In this document: positions 61,566 to 64,000 of the stretch, piece after piece
Numbering within the stretch: position 1 is the first letter of the stretch
Layout: every line of letters starts with the position of its first letter
IMG/VR virus record: IMGVR_UViG_3300042472_000628
Location: 1 to 64,000 of that record
DNA: 64,000 nt
Source of the DNA: a virus
Reading direction: 5' to 3' (one strand)
The notes under the pieces: generated by a model
What the model was told of the DNA's origin: nothing
Database searches by the model: none
Seen by the model: the letters and a program-made list of their open reading frames with translations, nothing else
Position numbers and translations under genes: made by a program

Positions 61566-62774
61566 ATGACAATCGAAGAGTTAGAAAATAAATCAATTGA
61601 CCAACTAACAGATGATGAGGCGAAGTTGCTTATAGACCACTATAAGCAACTTTCTGCCAAATTCACTGCGTATGAACAAGCAGTTAAGTTAACTCTAAAC
61701 TCTATCTATGGAGCCTTTGGTAACAAATGGTTCCACTTTTTTAATCTAGATATCGCAGAATCAATTACCAAACAAGGTAAAAATGCAATCCTTTATTCAG
61801 AAACAATACTTAACAAATATGTTAATGATTTCTGGCATAAGGACACTGCGGTTCATGAACAATTTGGAATTAAGGTTAAAGGTAAAGTTGAAAAACCAGC
61901 AGTAATCTATATTGACACCGATTCATGTTATGTGCAGTTTCAAGATTTATACGAATCAATTATATGGTTAGATGAATCTAAGAAATTGACAATTGATGAA
62001 TTCGTTCTAGCATTTTATGCATATCGTCTTAAAGACTATATCATGAAATGTATGGAGAAATATGCTGAAAAGAGAAATACTGATAACTTCTTAGTGTTCG
62101 AATTAGAATCACTTGCATACAATGGTATTTGGATGAGTAAAAAGAAATACATTCAAAATATTGCATGGGATGATAAGTTAGAAGTAACTGATCGTCACCC
62201 ATCATTAAAGAAAGTAAAAACTATTGGATTCGATACGATCCAATCTTCAACTCCAAAATTTGCAAGAGAGAAATTAGTAGAATGTCTTAGAATTCTTTTT
62301 ACTTCTAGAGTAACACCAACTGCAAATGAATTGCAACAATTGGTTGAATTCATGAAAAAATGTAAGAAGGAATTTAAGTTAGCAAATATTGATGACATCT
62401 CTTTTAATAAGAGAACCAACAATATTGATCAGTACATTATTGACGATCAAAAAGAATTGCAAATTGGACTAAAATGTCCAGCCAACGTAAAAGCTGCAGG
62501 ATACTACAACTATATTTTAAATAACAATAAGAAATATAAGAACAAGTATAAACATATCCAAAATGGTGAGAAGCTTAAGATCTACAATTGTATAGGAACT
62601 ATTAGTGAAGTCTATGCATTTATGCCAAACGAATATCCTTATGAAATTGCACCACAAGTTGATTACGATACTCAATTTGAGAAAGCAATGATTGATCCGC
62701 TAAATAGAGTACTTACTGCAATTGGTTTACAAACATTGGACACAAACTTAATTTATGCTTCGGCACTATTTTAA
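61566..62774 (+). CDS. 43B: DNA polymerase gp43, C-terminal half
   Basis: 402 residues. It completes the polymerase: fingers/motif B KLTLNSIYGAFGN (Asn45 in NSIYG), motif C YIDTDSCYV (Asp117, Asp119), a thumb-side GIWMSKKKYIQNIAWDDKLE, and QSSTPKFAREKL as in T4 gp43. The first 35 residues (MTIEELENKSIDQLTDDEAK) look like an added helical extension at the break, perhaps for re-joining with 43A. No intein sequence borders the split. The last residues (LIYASALF) resemble the clamp-binding tail of gp43 (SLDFLFG). Confidence 0.92.
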   Translation: MTIEELENKSIDQLTDDEAKLLIDHYKQLSAKFTAYEQAVKLTLNSIYGAFGNKWFHFFNLDIAESITKQGKNAILYSETILNKYVNDFWHKDTAVHEQFGIKVKGKVEKPAVIYIDTDSCYVQFQDLYESIIWLDESKKLTIDEFVLAFYAYRLKDYIMKCMEKYAEKRNTDNFLVFELESLAYNGIWMSKKKYIQNIAWDDKLEVTDRHPSLKKVKTIGFDTIQSSTPKFAREKLVECLRILFTSRVTPTANELQQLVEFMKKCKKEFKLANIDDISFNKRTNNIDQYIIDDQKELQIGLKCPANVKAAGYYNYILNNNKKYKNKYKHIQNGEKLKIYNCIGTISEVYAFMPNEYPYEIAPQVDYDTQFEKAMIDPLNRVLTAIGLQTLDTNLIYASALF

Positions 62775-62775
62775 T

Positions 62776-62961
62776 ATGGAACTAAAAGACATTTTATACT
62801 TACTAGAAAAAGAAAATCCAAACGATCAAGAATTTGGTAAGAAAGTTAGGCTATTGATTTGGGAAATGAAAAAAACTCAAAGTGCAGAACTAGCCAAAGA
62901 ACAATTACCTGGACAAATAGACATGTTTGGACCTGAATTTAAGTATCCGTATAATGAATAA
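62776..62961 (+). CDS. Tiny acidic protein after the polymerase
   Basis: 61 residues from ATG 62776, one base after the polymerase stop; a frame start at 62755 inside the polymerase is less likely. Helical first half (MELKDILYLLEKENPNDQEF), then EQLPGQIDMFGPEFKYPYNE. QIDMF is a possible clamp-binding (PIP-like, QxxhF) motif, making a replisome accessory role conceivable. No family recognised. Confidence 0.5.
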   Translation: MELKDILYLLEKENPNDQEFGKKVRLLIWEMKKTQSAELAKEQLPGQIDMFGPEFKYPYNE

Positions 62962-62976
62962 TCTTAAAAATAAACC

Positions 62977-63159
62977 ATGGAAGTTAATTTAACAAAAGAA
63001 CAAAAAGAATACGTAGACGCTTATAACCATATTTTAAATAAGTTATCAGGTATTCAAGAAAGAATTGATGGGTTAAAAATTGAAGCTAATGAAGCTTTAC
63101 AAGAATTAAACGCATTAAGATCTAGGGAACGTGATGCCTTTCCAGAACAACTAGATTAA
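62977..63159 (+). CDS. Tiny coiled-coil protein upstream of uvsX
   Basis: 60 residues, almost entirely a charged amphipathic helix (DAYNHILNKLSGIQERIDGL). It lies 15 bases after the preceding gene and ends where the uvsX promoter begins (shared bases with the GAAACAA box). Function unknown; an oligomeric helper is plausible. Confidence 0.5.
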   Translation: MEVNLTKEQKEYVDAYNHILNKLSGIQERIDGLKIEANEALQELNALRSRERDAFPEQLD

Positions 63160-63187
63160 GAAACAATTTGGCATTTAACGATATAAT
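63159..63187 (+). promoter_or_regulatory. Middle-type promoter of uvsX
   Basis: AGAAACAA (63159-63166), 15 bases, TATAAT (63182-63187), 18 bases before the uvsX ATG. Same architecture as the clamp and Ro60-like gene promoters. Confidence 0.6.
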
Positions 63188-63205
63188 ATAAAAAATACAA
63201 CAAAT

Positions 63206-64000
63206 ATGGCAAAGAAAGATTTCAGTTTTGACGATATTAACAGTGAATTAAAAACTCTAAATCCAATGGGATCTGTTATGGAATTCTCAACATTTAGTGA
63301 AGTTACAGAATGGATCGATAGTGGTAACTACCACTTAAACGCATGTATCAGTGGTTCACTTTTCGGTGGATGGCCTAATAGCAGAACATGTTCAATCGCT
63401 GGACCTTCTGGTACTGGTAAAACTTACTTAATCCTAAACTCTGTTAAAAGAGCAATTGATATGGGATACAATGTAGTGTTTTATGATTCAGAAGCTGCAG
63501 TAGATAAAGATCTTATGGTTAAGTTCGGTATTGATATAAGCAAAGTAAATTATCAACCTATTAATACTGTACAAGATTTTAGAACATCAGTTACTACGAT
63601 TACTAGTAAAATGCAAGATGCAAAAGCAGCAGGTGGAAATGTACCAAAAATCATGATTATTCTTGATTCTGCAGGTAACTTAGCAACTGCAAAGGAAATC
63701 GAAGATGCAAAATCAGGTTCTGATAAAGCTGATATGACTCGTTCTAAAGTACTTAAGTCGATCTTCCGTATTATCATGACTCCAATGGCAGATCTTAAGA
63801 TACCTTTCTTATTTACCAACCATACTTATCAAACGCAAGATTTTATCTCACGACAAGTAGCTGGCGGTGGAACTGGACCAGAATATGCAGCATCTATTGT
63901 ATTATTCTTGAATAAGGCACAACTTAAAGATTCAGCTGGAGAAAAAGCAGGTATTATTGTTACAGCGAAACCAAACAAGAATCGTTTTGCAAAACCAACA
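63206..64000 (+). CDS. uvsX: RecA-like recombinase UvsX, 3'-truncated by the window
   Basis: Open from ATG 63206 to the window end, 265 codons. Walker A is GPSGTGKT (66-73, Lys72), followed by VVFYDSEAAVDKDLM, whose Glu is the catalytic residue of RecA-type enzymes. Walker B is IMIILDSAGNLAT, and FLFTNHTYQTQDFISRQVAG is the motif region before DNA-binding loop 2. T4 UvsX has 391 residues, so about two thirds is visible. It forms filaments on ssDNA for strand exchange and recombination-primed replication, with UvsY, UvsW and gp32 encoded in this window. Confidence 0.92.
   Translation, partial: MAKKDFSFDDINSELKTLNPMGSVMEFSTFSEVTEWIDSGNYHLNACISGSLFGGWPNSRTCSIAGPSGTGKTYLILNSVKRAIDMGYNVVFYDSEAAVDKDLMVKFGIDISKVNYQPINTVQDFRTSVTTITSKMQDAKAAGGNVPKIMIILDSAGNLATAKEIEDAKSGSDKADMTRSKVLKSIFRIIMTPMADLKIPFLFTNHTYQTQDFISRQVAGGGTGPEYAASIVLFLNKAQLKDSAGEKAGIIVTAKPNKNRFAKPT

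Noticed and set aside
57300-61620. Split intein joining the two DNA polymerase halves
   Set aside because: Neither the end of 43A (LEKKLKKIKN) nor the start of 43B has intein block sequences, Cys/Ser at the junction or a terminal HN.
62755-62775. Start of the 62776 gene inside the polymerase end
   Set aside because: ATG 62776 sits one base after the polymerase stop, the usual spacing here; the earlier codon only adds seven residues from the overlapping frame.
1-64000. Minus-strand reading frames over 60 codons
   Set aside because: All overlie well-supported + strand genes, have atypical Cys/Ser/Phe-rich or hydrophobic composition, no leaders or operon spacing, and no recognisable families.

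Overview
The window is part of the genome of a T4-like myovirus (tailed phage with a contractile tail), most likely infecting a member of the Bacteroidota such as a flavobacterium. The T4-type genes are recognisable: gp5-like hub, gp25, gp6, gp7-like wedge, gp13-like neck and gp19-like tube proteins, gp32, gp61 primase, UvsY, UvsW, a split gp43 DNA polymerase, a gp45-like clamp and UvsX. The host guess rests on BACON domains in two tail proteins, A-rich leaders with no Shine-Dalgarno sequence, low GC, and promoter boxes close to the Bacteroidota pattern (TTTG near -33, TAnnTTTG near -7). Every supported gene is on the + strand and packing is tight, with many 1-4 base overlaps. I see no tRNA, CRISPR array, integrase, transposase or insertion sequence.

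Layout. 1-33 kb is the structural block: baseplate hub, a four-domain S1-like RNA-binding protein, an amidoligase-like/beta-helix protein, neck, baseplate wedges, then about 18 kb of fibre and adhesin genes joined by Pro-Thr-Ala linkers, one of which ends in an intein-like Hint domain. 33-38 kb is a replication/recombination block: RuvC-like nuclease, gp32, primase, UvsY, UvsW. 38-45 kb holds proteins with T4-like capsid-targeting tags and prohead-protease-like sites. Two of them carry ligase-type nucleotidyltransferase motifs, one fused to an NMN adenylyltransferase. 45-50 kb holds small genes and an RNA-centred module: a Ro60-like (TROVE/vWA) protein, a roughly 390-base structured non-coding RNA with its own promoter-like site and terminator, and a CCA-adding-enzyme-like nucleotidyltransferase. 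50-55.5 kb is a metabolic cluster: SGNH-like protein, two large unrecognised proteins, LOG-type phosphoribohydrolase and ACC-deaminase-like PLP enzyme, possibly for nucleotide or DNA-base modification. 55.5-64 kb holds a dUTPase-like enzyme, the N-half of DNA polymerase, NrdB, NrdA, a ferritin-like protein, a clamp, the C-half of the polymerase, two tiny genes and UvsX, which runs off the end.

Regulation. Three kinds of promoter-like sequence recur between genes. GAAACAA, then exactly 15 bases, then TATAAT lies upstream of replication and nucleotide genes and resembles a T4 middle (MotA-type) promoter. GATATATAA(T/C)A lies upstream of several structural, packaged-protein and RNA genes and may be a late promoter. 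A TATATTAG promoter with an upstream GTTnnnAAC palindrome drives three small gene groups. Four strong intrinsic terminators separate modules.

The most promising candidates for something undescribed are the Ro60-like protein/structured RNA/nucleotidyltransferase module (46.1-48.8 kb) and the probably packaged ligase and ligase-NMNAT pair (40.0-43.2 kb), followed by the Hint-bearing adhesin (27.9-29.2 kb) and the 50-55 kb modification-like cluster. All family assignments come from reading motifs by eye; no database search was possible.
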